A stretch of 17,983 nt of DNA from Desulfocapsa sp. (lineage in GTDB: Bacteria; Desulfobacterota; Desulfobulbia; Desulfobulbales; Desulfocapsaceae), in NCBI GenBank assembly GCA_020717935.1, contig DYDK01000001.1, positions 1 through 17,983 of the forward strand, given 5' to 3'. Both the position numbers and the translations under genes were made by a program. Position 1 is the stretch's first letter; each line of letters starts with the position of its first letter. Of this stretch, positions 1 to 7,850 are shown in pieces. The notes under the pieces were generated by a model. The model was given only the letters and a program-made list of their open reading frames with translations, had not been told where the DNA came from and did no database searches.

Positions 1-83
1 CAATAACAAATGTCCAAAAAAAATGACGCTTTTGGCATGTTGTTTACGAGGTCTGAAAATTGAGATTTAACAATAAATCAACA

Positions 84-112
84 TTGTTTTTATTACCTTT
101 TCTTATTATAAA
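84..112 (+). promoter_or_regulatory. Sigma70-like promoter for resB-ccsA
   Basis: A -35-like TTGTTT (84-89) lies 17 bases before TATAAA (107-112), which matches the -10 consensus at five of six positions. Transcription would begin near 119, leaving a leader of about 45 bases before the resB ATG. The -35 is weak (TTG only), so the call rests mainly on the -10 and the spacing. Confidence 0.45.
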
Positions 113-162
113 TGATGGTCAACTGTAGCACTTCTGATAATAACTCTTAAAATTTGAGCCGC

Positions 163-1512
163 ATGAAGAATAAAAATCCTGTCTGGACTTTTTTTGCCTC
201 CGTCAAACTGGCCCTGTTTACCCTGTTCTTTCTGGCTACCACCTCGATTATTGGCACGGTCATTCCTCAGAAAGAGACTGTTCAATGGTATAATGAAAAA
301 TATGGAGAGGCCACTGCCAACCTCTTTCAAGTCCTCGCCATCACCCCTGATATGTACAGCTCGGTGTGGTTCCTGTCTCTTCTTGGCCTGCTCTGCGTCA
401 ATCTCATCGTTTGCAGCATAGACAGGTTTCCCGGGGTCTGGCGGCAGATTACCGCCAATAATCTGGATCTGTCATTGAACCGCTTGGAAAAAATGAGTCC
501 CCAGTATTCTTGGCAAGCCAACGACTCGCGAGAATCCACCGCATCCTCCCTGAAAAATTCCCTGCAAGCCCTTGGCTGGAAGACAGAAGAACAGACGAGT
601 GAAGACAGGACTCTCCTCTTTGCCCAAAAAGGGGCCATGACCCGCACCGGCGTTTATATCGTCCACGCTTCCATTCTGGTCATCTTTGCCGGTGCGATTA
701 TTGGCTCAATACTGGGTTTCAAGGGCATGGTGATGTTGCCCGAAACCAGAGGCACAGACAAGATACAGACCTTCGATGACAAAGCCATCGTCAATCTGGG
801 GTTTGAGGTTCGTTGTGACCGTTTTGACATTGAATTTTACGACAATGGGATGCCCAAGACCTACCGTTCCCTTCTAACCATCCTTGAAAACGGGAACATC
901 GTCGCAGGGTACGACAGAAAAGAGATTGTGGTGAATGGACCTCTCAGCTACAAGGGCATTACCTTTTATCAGTCAAGCTATGAGCCGTATCAAGAGTTCC
1001 TTGTCACCATTACCAACAAAAACACTGGACTGACGGAAACAGCAATCACTCGGTATCAACAACAGCACAGCTTAAAGGACAGTGGGCTTCGCATTGGTAT
1101 CATTAATGCCAAAGCTATCGGCCAATCAGTGAAAAACATGAAAGTCTGGTTTGCTGATGATGACAGTGAGCCGTCACTTTTTTGGTTAGACAATGGCGAG
1201 CAGGCCACGGTCGAACGAAAAAAGAGCAGTTATACGATATCCGCCAAACAGATGTATGCCACCGGCCTACAAGTCGCCAAAGACCCTGGGGTATGGATGG
1301 TGTATATCGGCTGCGGTCTGATGATTCTGGGCTTAATAATCGCCTTTTTCATGTCACATCGGCGCATCTGGTTACTTGTGCATGATACTCCCAGCGGGAA
1401 AAGTGCTATCCTCATGGCCGGACATGCCAATAAAAATAAGGGTGGATTTGAAAAGACATTCCAAGCACTCGTGCAGAAAATCAATCAAAATCAGGATGTT
1501 CTGCGCTCCTAA
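163..1512 (+). CDS. resB: Cytochrome c biogenesis protein ResB (Ccs1)
   Basis: ResB is one half of the System II (Ccs) heme handling and ligation complex. With CcsA it carries heme across the inner membrane and attaches it to CxxCH motifs of apocytochromes. The protein has two N-terminal membrane segments (about residues 15-37 and 65-87), a third near 160-185 containing a His (VHAS), a large periplasmic domain, and a last membrane segment near residues 375-398 followed by a basic cytoplasmic tail. This is the standard ResB topology, and about 450 residues is normal. I start it at the ATG at 163. A TTG at 154 is in frame and adds three residues, but neither has a convincing ribosome binding site. 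ccsA follows after 38 bases and a cytochrome c3 gene comes next, which fits the role. Confidence 0.93.
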   Translation: MKNKNPVWTFFASVKLALFTLFFLATTSIIGTVIPQKETVQWYNEKYGEATANLFQVLAITPDMYSSVWFLSLLGLLCVNLIVCSIDRFPGVWRQITANNLDLSLNRLEKMSPQYSWQANDSRESTASSLKNSLQALGWKTEEQTSEDRTLLFAQKGAMTRTGVYIVHASILVIFAGAIIGSILGFKGMVMLPETRGTDKIQTFDDKAIVNLGFEVRCDRFDIEFYDNGMPKTYRSLLTILENGNIVAGYDRKEIVVNGPLSYKGITFYQSSYEPYQEFLVTITNKNTGLTETAITRYQQQHSLKDSGLRIGIINAKAIGQSVKNMKVWFADDDSEPSLFWLDNGEQATVERKKSSYTISAKQMYATGLQVAKDPGVWMVYIGCGLMILGLIIAFFMSHRRIWLLVHDTPSGKSAILMAGHANKNKGGFEKTFQALVQKINQNQDVLRS

Positions 1513-1550
1513 GCCCTCTGGCTTAACCGAAACAACACGGAGTTAATTGT

Positions 1551-2405
1551 ATGGATAGCTCACAACTCATTGGTATCACCACCTTTACCTATCTTTTCTC
1601 GACCATTCTTTACGCCGCCATTTTTATCTTTAAGGCCGGTCGATTGGGTATAGTGGCCACTATTTTTACCATCATCGCCTTTCTGGCACAAACTGTCGGT
1701 ATAGGTCTGAGGTGGGTAGAATCGTATCAGATGGGAATGGGTCGTGCCCCCTTGACCAATATGTATGAATCCGTGGTCTTTTTTGCTTGGACGATTATTT
1801 TCATTTATCTGATTATTGAATGGAAGTTCAAGACCAGGATCATCGGGGCCTTTGCGGTTCCCTTTGCCTTTCTGGCCATGGCCTATGCCTCTTTTTCCAG
1901 CAACATCAACAAAGAGATCACCCCTCTCATTCCAGCCCTGCAATCCAACTGGCTGATTGCCCATGTTGTCACCTGCTTCATCGGCTATGCCGCCTTTGCC
2001 GTGGCTGCCGGCCTGGGTATCATGTATCTGATGAAAAACACCAGTGAAACCCGCCAGACAAGCAACGACAGCACCCTTCTCGGTTCCTTGCCGCCCTTGA
2101 AGGTTATTGATGATATTACTCACAAGACCATGGTCTTTGGTTTTCTCTGGCTCTCCATCGGCATCATCACCGGCGCCATCTGGGCCAATTCGGCCTGGGG
2201 GACTTACTGGAGCTGGGATCCTAAAGAAACCTGGTCCCTGATCACCTGGTTTTTCTACGCCATCACCCTGCACGCCCGTTATACCCGCGGCTGGGGCGGC
2301 ACCCGCATTGCATGGATGTCCATCCTTGGTTTTATTTCAGTGATCTTTACTTATTATGGAGTGAATTTTTTGCTTGCCGGTCTGCACAGTTATGGATCCA
2401 ATTAA
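1551..2405 (+). CDS. ccsA: Cytochrome c biogenesis protein CcsA (ResC/CcsB family)
   Basis: CcsA is the heme-presenting synthase subunit that works with ResB in System II cytochrome c maturation. The 284-residue protein is almost wholly hydrophobic, with about eight membrane spans. It carries the tryptophan-rich heme-binding signature at residues 211-226 (WANSAWGTYWSWDPKE). His residues at 138, 191, 241 and 279 are candidates for the conserved ligands that flank it in this family. The ATG at 1551 is preceded by ACGGAG (1537-1542) at good spacing. It is very probably co-transcribed with resB, whose stop is 38 bases upstream. Some databases call this protein CcsB; the name varies but the family is clear. 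Confidence 0.95.
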   Translation: MDSSQLIGITTFTYLFSTILYAAIFIFKAGRLGIVATIFTIIAFLAQTVGIGLRWVESYQMGMGRAPLTNMYESVVFFAWTIIFIYLIIEWKFKTRIIGAFAVPFAFLAMAYASFSSNINKEITPLIPALQSNWLIAHVVTCFIGYAAFAVAAGLGIMYLMKNTSETRQTSNDSTLLGSLPPLKVIDDITHKTMVFGFLWLSIGIITGAIWANSAWGTYWSWDPKETWSLITWFFYAITLHARYTRGWGGTRIAWMSILGFISVIFTYYGVNFLLAGLHSYGSN

Positions 2406-2478
2406 AAACTGGTTCATACAAGAGCTGTGTGGTGCAAATAAAATTACAAAATATCAGGGAATTGTCATTGTCATATTA

Positions 2479-2534
2479 TTTGTCAACAAACAGACCATAG
2501 ACTCCTTGACAAAGAAAACAGAAGCAGTTATAGG
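2479..2534 (+). promoter_or_regulatory. Sigma70-like promoter with dyad, cytochrome c3 gene
   Basis: TTGACA (2506-2511), a perfect -35, is followed after exactly 17 bases by TATAGG (2529-2534). Transcription would start near 2541, giving a leader of about 80 bases. TTTGTCAA (2479-2486) and TTGACAAA (2506-2513) form a perfect inverted repeat with a 19-base gap, whose right half covers the -35. That arrangement suits a repressor or activator, but none is identified. The cytochrome gene therefore seems to have its own promoter in addition to any read-through from ccsA. Confidence 0.6.
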
Positions 2535-2617
2535 AAGGGAAATTTAAGGATTTGGTGTAAACTATCATGCAGGTCAAGAAACATTTATTGAGGATTTTTT
2601 ATTTCAAAAGGGGGTAA

Positions 2618-3010
2618 ATGATGAAAAAAACCGTATTGTACGCTGTTGCTTTAACCTTGGCAGTTGGTTTTGGCTCTTCCGCCATGGCAGCCGATAAAGG
2701 GCCGGCTGACATCACTATGCAAGCCACTAAAGATGCTGCTGCCAAGCCAAAACCAGCCGCTTTTTCCCATGCCAAGCATCAGGCAACCATGGCCTGTGGC
2801 GATTGCCATCACGGAAAAGACGCTGCCGGCAAACAAGAAGCTTATAAAGAAGGCCAGAAAATTGAAAAATGTGAAACCTGTCATAACTCTGCTGCCGGCA
2901 TAACCAATAAGGATGTTGCCACTTTCAAGGATGCCGCCCATAAGAATTGCAAGGGGTGTCATACCGAGAAAAAGGCTGGCCCCACCCAGTGTGGCGGCTG
3001 CCATAAATAA
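2618..3010 (+). CDS. Periplasmic tetraheme cytochrome c3 (class III)
   Basis: This is a small periplasmic electron carrier; cytochrome c3 in sulfate reducers shuttles electrons from periplasmic hydrogenases and formate dehydrogenases to membrane complexes. A signal peptide (MMKKTVLYAV... AMA, residues 1-24) is followed by a mature part of about 106 residues, the usual size. Four CxxCH heme motifs lie at 60-64, 85-89, 111-115 and 125-129. Distal ligand candidates are H51 and H54 in FSHAKH, H65 directly after the first CxxCH, and H108, the classic c3 pattern. Two ATGs are adjacent (2618 and 2621). The AAGGGGG tract ending at 2614 is better spaced for 2621, so the true protein may lack the first Met. 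The gene sits beside the System II genes that would mature it and ends in a strong terminator. Confidence 0.93.
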   Translation: MMKKTVLYAVALTLAVGFGSSAMAADKGPADITMQATKDAAAKPKPAAFSHAKHQATMACGDCHHGKDAAGKQEAYKEGQKIEKCETCHNSAAGITNKDVATFKDAAHKNCKGCHTEKKAGPTQCGGCHK

Positions 3011-3031
3011 GCCATCCATTCTTTCAAGCAT

Positions 3032-3067
3032 AAAAAAAGGCCGTCTCTTTCAAGACGGCCTTTTTTT
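3032..3067. terminator. Bidirectional intrinsic terminator
   Basis: The stem GGCCGTCT (3039-3046) pairs perfectly with AGACGGCC (3053-3060) around a six-base loop. It is flanked by seven A on the left and seven T on the right, so it can terminate in both directions. It lies 22 bases past the cytochrome c3 stop and 27 bases past the convergent glyS stop, and so serves both. Confidence 0.93.
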
Positions 3068-3093
3068 ATATCTGTATTTATCTCATTGTTTTT

Positions 3094-5211
3094 TTATACT
3101 TCTTGCACTGCTACCACACACCCTCTTTCTGATGACATTGATGCCGACATCTTTGAAATATCCCCAACTTGAAGGAACAACTGGGCAATGGCCGTCAACA
3201 GATTCAGGCGGTTCGTACGAATCTTCTCATCATCAGCCATGACCATTACCGACTCGAAGAACTGATCCACAGGTTCTTTCAGCGCCAGCATTCCGGAAAG
3301 GGCTTGGCTGTAATCTTTTCGTTTCAGCAAAGGTTGCACATTCCTGGTAACAAGAGTAAAGGCCATCGCCAAAATCTGCTCAGCCTCCTCGACCAGCAAA
3401 GAGGAGTCCACCTCTCCCCCTTGATGATCTTTGACGATATTCCGGATTCGCTTAAAGGCCGCCGCCAAAACAGCAAAGGCCTCTTCATTACGAATGGCAA
3501 TGAGGGCATCAATCTTTTTCCGGCAATCATTAACGACATCAAAACCAAGAGAGGTAACTGCCTCTACTGCCCCTTGATCCAGGCCTTTTGCTACAGCATC
3601 ATTGATAAAACGACCTTTAATAAAGGCCAGCACTGCATCAACAGTTTCCACACTGCCATCCACCTTATTGCCATACAAAGCCAGAGCCTTATAGATCATC
3701 TCCCGCAGTGACACTGTGTAGCCTTGGGCATCAATAATGTGCAAAATGGCCAAGGCCAATCGTCGCAGACCAAAAGGATCGGTGGTTCCCGTGGGCTGCT
3801 GGCCAATACCAAAACAACCGGCGAGGGTATCGAAGCGATCAGCAAGGGCAACCAATGAACCAGGAGTTGAAGTCGGTAGTTCCGAGCCTGCTCGTTTCGG
3901 TAGATAATGTTCCCCTATGGCCAAGGCCACCGCTGCTGTTTCACCATCATGCACGGCATACGCCGCCCCCATATCTCCCTGCAAGGAAGGGAATTCTCCG
4001 ACCATATTGGTCAGCAGGTCAATCTTGCATAGCTGTGCGGCCCGCAGACTGGCCGTCATCGCTTCTGGAGCCAGTTTGTCAGCAAGCAGGGCCGTCAGTT
4101 TCACTAGCCGCTCACTCTTCTCCAGCATGGTTCCAAGTCTGGCCTGAAAGATAATGCCGGAAAGCTCAGGCAGGCGGGCATCCAATCGCCGCTGGCGATC
4201 GGCATCGAAGAAAAACAAAGCGTCTTCAAGGCGGGCCCGTAAAACCCGTTCGTGTCCCTTCTTGGTCACGGCGAGATCACGAACTCTGGTATTGTTCACC
4301 GCTACAAAAAAAGGTAAAAGTCGCCCCTGACCATCAAGCACTGGAAAATACTTTTGATGCTCACGCATGGAGGTGATGAGCACCTCTTTCGGCAGTTGTA
4401 AAAATCGTTCATCAAAGGCCCCGCAGACCCCAAATGGTGATTCGACCAGATGGGTCACGGTCTCGACCAAGGCCTCATCAATGGCAACCCGGGCATCAGT
4501 AGCGGGAAGTATCGTGGCCACAGCCCGGGTAATTTCCTCTCTCACCCCTTGTCGACGACGATCCGGATCCACAATCACGAAGGCCGCCGCCAGTTGCTGC
4601 TCATAACTGGCGGCATCGTTAATCTGAATTGGCTCAGGGGCCATAAAACGATGGCCACGACTGTTGGCCGAAGAGAGAATACCATTCAAAGACAACGGCA
4701 CCACTTCCCGACCATAAAGGGCCAGCAACCATTGAATCGGGCGGACAAAGGCGTTGTTGTTTGCCCCCCATTTCATGGATTTAGGAAAGGAAAATTCGAC
4801 AAGCAGTTCGTATAACAGTTCAGGTAACAACTCCTTACTGGCCCGACCTGCCACGACTCGGGTCAGTTGCAGATAGGAGCCCTTGGATGTCTCCACCACT
4901 CGCAGGTCGCTGGCCTGAGCCCCCTTGGAACGGGCAAAACCATGAGCGGCTCTGCTGAATTCACCATCGGCATCCAGACCCGCCTTGGCCGATGGCCCCA
5001 TCAATTCTTCACGACGGTCAGGCTGCTGCTCTCCAAGGTCATGGATAATTATGGCCAGCCGTCTCGGGGTGCCCAACACTTTTGCTTCCCCGAAGGCAAG
5101 TTGTAATTCGGTGGCCTTACGGGTGAAATTGTGTTGCAGTTGTTCAAGAGCGGGCAAGAGAAAACCAGCGGGAATTTCTTCGGTACCTATTTCAAAGAGA
5201 AGATCGGTCAT
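3094..5211 (-). CDS. glyS: Glycine--tRNA ligase beta subunit
   Basis: This is the beta chain of the bacterial alpha2beta2 glycyl-tRNA synthetase. It binds tRNA-Gly and is needed, with the catalytic alpha chain GlyQ, to charge it with glycine. The protein opens with the family signature LLFEIGTEEIPAGF. It has the usual central region (VVNDTR-like AVNNTRVRD, then KLARLEDA-like RARLEDALFFFDAD) and the HD-type motif VHDGE before a C-terminal anticodon-binding helical region. At 705 residues it is full length. It is the last gene of the minus-strand cluster and ends at a strong terminator. No good ribosome binding site precedes the ATG. Unusually, glyQ is not directly upstream; a FolE2-like gene is, and glyQ is nowhere in the window. 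Confidence 0.95.
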   Translation of the reverse strand: MTDLLFEIGTEEIPAGFLLPALEQLQHNFTRKATELQLAFGEAKVLGTPRRLAIIIHDLGEQQPDRREELMGPSAKAGLDADGEFSRAAHGFARSKGAQASDLRVVETSKGSYLQLTRVVAGRASKELLPELLYELLVEFSFPKSMKWGANNNAFVRPIQWLLALYGREVVPLSLNGILSSANSRGHRFMAPEPIQINDAASYEQQLAAAFVIVDPDRRRQGVREEITRAVATILPATDARVAIDEALVETVTHLVESPFGVCGAFDERFLQLPKEVLITSMREHQKYFPVLDGQGRLLPFFVAVNNTRVRDLAVTKKGHERVLRARLEDALFFFDADRQRRLDARLPELSGIIFQARLGTMLEKSERLVKLTALLADKLAPEAMTASLRAAQLCKIDLLTNMVGEFPSLQGDMGAAYAVHDGETAAVALAIGEHYLPKRAGSELPTSTPGSLVALADRFDTLAGCFGIGQQPTGTTDPFGLRRLALAILHIIDAQGYTVSLREMIYKALALYGNKVDGSVETVDAVLAFIKGRFINDAVAKGLDQGAVEAVTSLGFDVVNDCRKKIDALIAIRNEEAFAVLAAAFKRIRNIVKDHQGGEVDSSLLVEEAEQILAMAFTLVTRNVQPLLKRKDYSQALSGMLALKEPVDQFFESVMVMADDEKIRTNRLNLLTAIAQLFLQVGDISKMSASMSSERGCVVAVQEV

Positions 5212-5265
5212 GATGGCGTATGCAGTAAGTGAGATGGTAAAAATTAAACGACAGGAAAAAGATCG

Positions 5266-6024
5266 TCACAATGGTGAGATAGAAGAATAGGGGCATGAAG
5301 CGGTGGCAAAGGTTGAATACCCTTCAAAAAGATTCTCCACCGTGACCGAAAACCATTTGAAGGCCGATACTTCCGCAAGATGGGCACCAATTTGCAGGGT
5401 CAAGGATTCCACAGACAGAGAACCAGAGAGTTCGCCACTGCTCTGCCCCTGCTCCTGACCAATCGCCTGCTCAATGGCCCGTTCAACCAAGGTTATAATG
5501 TCTTCTATCCAGATAAAATGACGAAATTTGACCGACACCAAGGCCTGTCCCCAATGGCCACGAGAACGGGGCAGACCCGAAACACTCCGTTGTTTCAATG
5601 GCAACGAGACCGGAACGGTCAACTGCAATTCCAACTCATCGCTCTGCCCAAGAGAACCGTGCATCCGGCATTCATAACGACCGGCATTTAAGACTTCCTG
5701 CCCCGTCATTCTCGGCAGGAAATAGGCAAAAGCCATTTCCACGAGAGCAGCCTCGGCTTGCAAGCGAGTTTTCATCTCCTCTAAGATTTGATGAAAACTC
5801 TGCAAGTCAATCTGCCCATGAAACTGATTAAGAATCTCAATAAACCGGCTCATATGCGTTCCCTTGAACCGATGCGGCAGATTCACAAACATATTGACAG
5901 TGGCCACAGTATGCTGTCGTTTCCTGGCCTTATCGAGCACGATTATGGGATAGGAGATAGTCTTGACACCAACCTTGCGGATATTGATACGCCGATGATC
6001 CCGCTCACTTTGGATATCTTTCAT
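5266..6024 (-). CDS. FolE2/MptA-family (GTP cyclohydrolase IB-like) protein lacking catalytic motifs
   Basis: The N-terminal two thirds match GTP cyclohydrolase IB (FolE2) closely: DIQSERDHRRINI (residues 3-15), KVGVK, YPIIVLDK, QHTVATVNM and FKGTHMSRFIEILN (53-66), then FIWIED (170-175). True FolE2 makes dihydroneopterin triphosphate from GTP. Where FolE2 has the CPCS-K-EIS segment that supplies the active-site Cys, this protein reads LPLKQRSVSG (141-150); only the following His (H157) seems kept. The usual LLKRPDEKYVTE stretch is absent, and the C-terminal IHNHSAYA segment is replaced by FEGYSTFA (233-240). The only cysteines are C119 and C244. The other reading frames do not restore the motif, so this is not a simple frameshift. 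I use the ATG at 6024; a TTG at 6030 would add two residues. It lies 34 bases after the response regulator and 54 before glyS. Family is confident; GTP cyclohydrolase activity is doubtful. Confidence 0.8.
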   Translation of the reverse strand: MKDIQSERDHRRINIRKVGVKTISYPIIVLDKARKRQHTVATVNMFVNLPHRFKGTHMSRFIEILNQFHGQIDLQSFHQILEEMKTRLQAEAALVEMAFAYFLPRMTGQEVLNAGRYECRMHGSLGQSDELELQLTVPVSLPLKQRSVSGLPRSRGHWGQALVSVKFRHFIWIEDIITLVERAIEQAIGQEQGQSSGELSGSLSVESLTLQIGAHLAEVSAFKWFSVTVENLFEGYSTFATASCPYSSISPL

Positions 6025-6058
6025 GGTCAAGAAAGGGACGACACCAGGACAGGTATCG

Positions 6059-6409
6059 TTATCCCAGAAATTTATGAACCGCTTCTTTCAGTTTTCGCAG
6101 ATCCTGCGACTTCACGATATATTCATCCGAGGCCCAGGCACTGAGATCCTGTTTAAATTCATGATAGGCAGTACTGAGGATAATCGGGAGTTGAGGAGAA
6201 AGCATCTTCATCTGTCGCAAGACCTCAATCCCATTCATCCCTGGCATCTGAATATCAAGGATAACTAGGTCTGGGGTCTCCGATTTGAATTTTTCCAAGG
6301 CCTCTTCACCAGTGAAGGCCGAAATGACCTCAAAGCCTTCGTCTTGAAATTCTTCCTGATACAAAAATTGAATGCCTTCTTCGTCATCAACCAGTAAGAT
6401 CTTTTTCAT
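6059..6409 (-). CDS. Single-domain response regulator (CheY-like receiver)
   Basis: A stand-alone receiver domain of 116 residues with no output domain. The acidic pocket is D8/D9, the phosphoacceptor is D52 in LVILDIQMPGMNG, the switch Ser/Thr is at 79-80 (LST) and the conserved Lys is K100. K100 is followed by Ser, not the more usual Pro. It should be phosphorylated by a histidine kinase and act by binding a partner protein, but no kinase is in the window. It starts 5 bases after the galT stop, with GGAG about nine bases before the ATG, so it is co-transcribed with galT. Its target cannot be told from the sequence. Confidence 0.92.
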   Translation of the reverse strand: MKKILLVDDEEGIQFLYQEEFQDEGFEVISAFTGEEALEKFKSETPDLVILDIQMPGMNGIEVLRQMKMLSPQLPIILSTAYHEFKQDLSAWASDEYIVKSQDLRKLKEAVHKFLG

Positions 6410-6414
6410 AGCCT

Positions 6415-7431
6415 TTACTCCGGTGGTTTTTTTTCAAGAGACTCACGAAGATACTGCGCCGCCTCTTCTGGAGGCATGGGGTTGATATAAAATCCTGAGC
6501 CCCATTCAAATCCGGCAATAGATGTTAATTTGGGAACAATTTCAAAATGCCAGTGAAAATGTTTCATCTCCTCAGAACGCAACGGCTGGGTATGCAGGAC
6601 AAAATTATACGGTACTCCCGGAATACAGGCATCAAGGCGTTGCAGAGTTTCGGAAAAAATATCGGCCAGAAGCAATAAATCCTGATCATTGTGAAGGTGG
6701 TATCCTGACCCGTGCTTTTTGGGGAGAATCCACATCTCAAAAGGCGTACGGGGAGCAAAAGGGGTAATGGTGAGAAAGGCCTCATTTTGACACACTACCC
6801 GCACCTGCTGCTGAATCTCCTGACGAATGATGTCGCAATAGATACACCGTTCCTTATATTTGTAGTATTCTTCAGTCCCTTGCAACTCAGAGACAATCAT
6901 GCGGGGCAGAATGGGAAGAGCCACAAGCTGGGAATGTGAATGCTCCAGGGAAGCGCCGGCCGCTCGGCCATAATTTTTAAAAACCAGGACATAGCGAAAA
7001 CGAGGGTCTCGTTCGAGATCCTGAATTCTGGCCCGAAATGCCTGAAAAACCATGAGCATGTGCTCGCGCGGAAGTTTGGCAAAAACATCCCCGTGGCGGG
7101 GGCTTTCGATGACCACCTCATGGGCGCCGATCCCGTTCATCTTATCATAAAGGCCTTCCCCTTGCCGGTCTATTTCACCCTCAATAACCAAGGCCGGATA
7201 CTTGTTAGGAACCACCCTGACCTGCCAGGAGGGAGTATTGGCTGGAGATCCATGTTGGCGGCCATAGGCCAGCACCTCTGGCGGCGTCGTATTTTCGTTT
7301 CCCGGACACAAAGGGCAAAATCCGCCGGACGAGGGAACCTCGGCCACCACAAAATCAGTGGGCCGTTTAGCCCGCTCTTGGGCAATAATAATCCACCGCC
7401 CCAAGACAGGGTCTTTACGCAACTCAGGCAT
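6415..7431 (-). CDS. galT: Galactose-1-phosphate uridylyltransferase (GalT family)
   Basis: This HIT-superfamily nucleotidyltransferase normally exchanges UMP between UDP-glucose and galactose 1-phosphate (Leloir pathway). The active-site motif EHSHSQ is at residues 163-168, with H166 the likely nucleotidylated His. A zinc-binding CPLC pair lies at 39-42, a second CIYC pair is in the middle, and the second HIT-like half has HFHWHFEI. The length of 338 residues is normal. No galK, galE or other sugar gene is nearby, so an ADP- or other NDP-sugar substrate is possible; the related ADP-glucose phosphorylases share this motif. It begins two bases after the dksA stop and ends five bases before the response regulator, so translation may be coupled. 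Confidence 0.9.
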   Translation of the reverse strand: MPELRKDPVLGRWIIIAQERAKRPTDFVVAEVPSSGGFCPLCPGNENTTPPEVLAYGRQHGSPANTPSWQVRVVPNKYPALVIEGEIDRQGEGLYDKMNGIGAHEVVIESPRHGDVFAKLPREHMLMVFQAFRARIQDLERDPRFRYVLVFKNYGRAAGASLEHSHSQLVALPILPRMIVSELQGTEEYYKYKERCIYCDIIRQEIQQQVRVVCQNEAFLTITPFAPRTPFEMWILPKKHGSGYHLHNDQDLLLLADIFSETLQRLDACIPGVPYNFVLHTQPLRSEEMKHFHWHFEIVPKLTSIAGFEWGSGFYINPMPPEEAAQYLRESLEKKPPE

Positions 7432-7433
7432 GG

Positions 7434-7799
7434 CTATTCAGCCCCGTGCCCTTTTTCATTCTTTTCCTGGAGAGTTTTGCAGTCGATACAAAGCGAAGTT
7501 ACCGGCCTGGCCTCCAGTCGTTTCATCCCGATTTCACAACCGCAATCCTCGCATTGACCAAACGAACCATCCTTGATGCGCTCCAGAGCCGCCTCAATTT
7601 TGGGCAGTAATTTTCGCTCTCGTTCACGAATGCGCAACTCAAAACTGCGATCGGCCTCAGCACTGGCCCGATCATTGGGATCAGGAATACTGCCAGCCTG
7701 ATCTACCAACTCGGTCAGGGATCGCTCTGCTTCACTCTGGATCTCGTCCCGTTTTACCTCAAGCATCTGCTTAAATCGTTCCAGCTCTTTCTGTTCCAT
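7434..7799 (-). CDS. dksA: RNA polymerase-binding transcription factor DksA
   Basis: DksA inserts a coiled coil into the secondary channel of RNA polymerase and works with (p)ppGpp on rRNA and amino acid promoters. The coiled-coil tip DPNDRA (D40, D43, A45 counted from this start) matches the D-x-x-D-x-A that is essential in E. coli DksA. The C-terminal zinc finger has two CxxC pairs (CEDC, CIDC). I start at the ATG at 7799 because a GGGGGA tract sits about seven bases before it. An in-frame ATG at 7820 would add MIVGDGC but has no such site. The palindromic element at 7851-8011 fills most of the space upstream, so it lies in the dksA leader or the moaC-dksA transcript. Confidence 0.92.
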   Translation of the reverse strand: MEQKELERFKQMLEVKRDEIQSEAERSLTELVDQAGSIPDPNDRASAEADRSFELRIRERERKLLPKIEAALERIKDGSFGQCEDCGCEIGMKRLEARPVTSLCIDCKTLQEKNEKGHGAE

Positions 7800-7850
7800 G
7801 CACCCATCCCCCACAATCATCTATCGTTGGACCTGCACCCACCGTTATTT

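Noticed and set aside
1560..2273. A long open frame (237 codons) antisense to ccsA
   Set aside because: It is Gly/Lys/Asp-rich with no family resemblance and mirrors a clearly coding, highly conserved gene.
2651..3031. An open frame antisense to the cytochrome c3 gene
   Set aside because: Its apparent hydrophobicity is the complement of the Ala/Lys/His-rich cytochrome codons; all four heme motifs are on the other strand.
5540..5640. A double frameshift hiding the normal FolE2 CPCS motif
   Set aside because: I translated the other two frames of this strand across the segment; neither gives a CPCS or YGAHNQR-like string, and one meets a stop.
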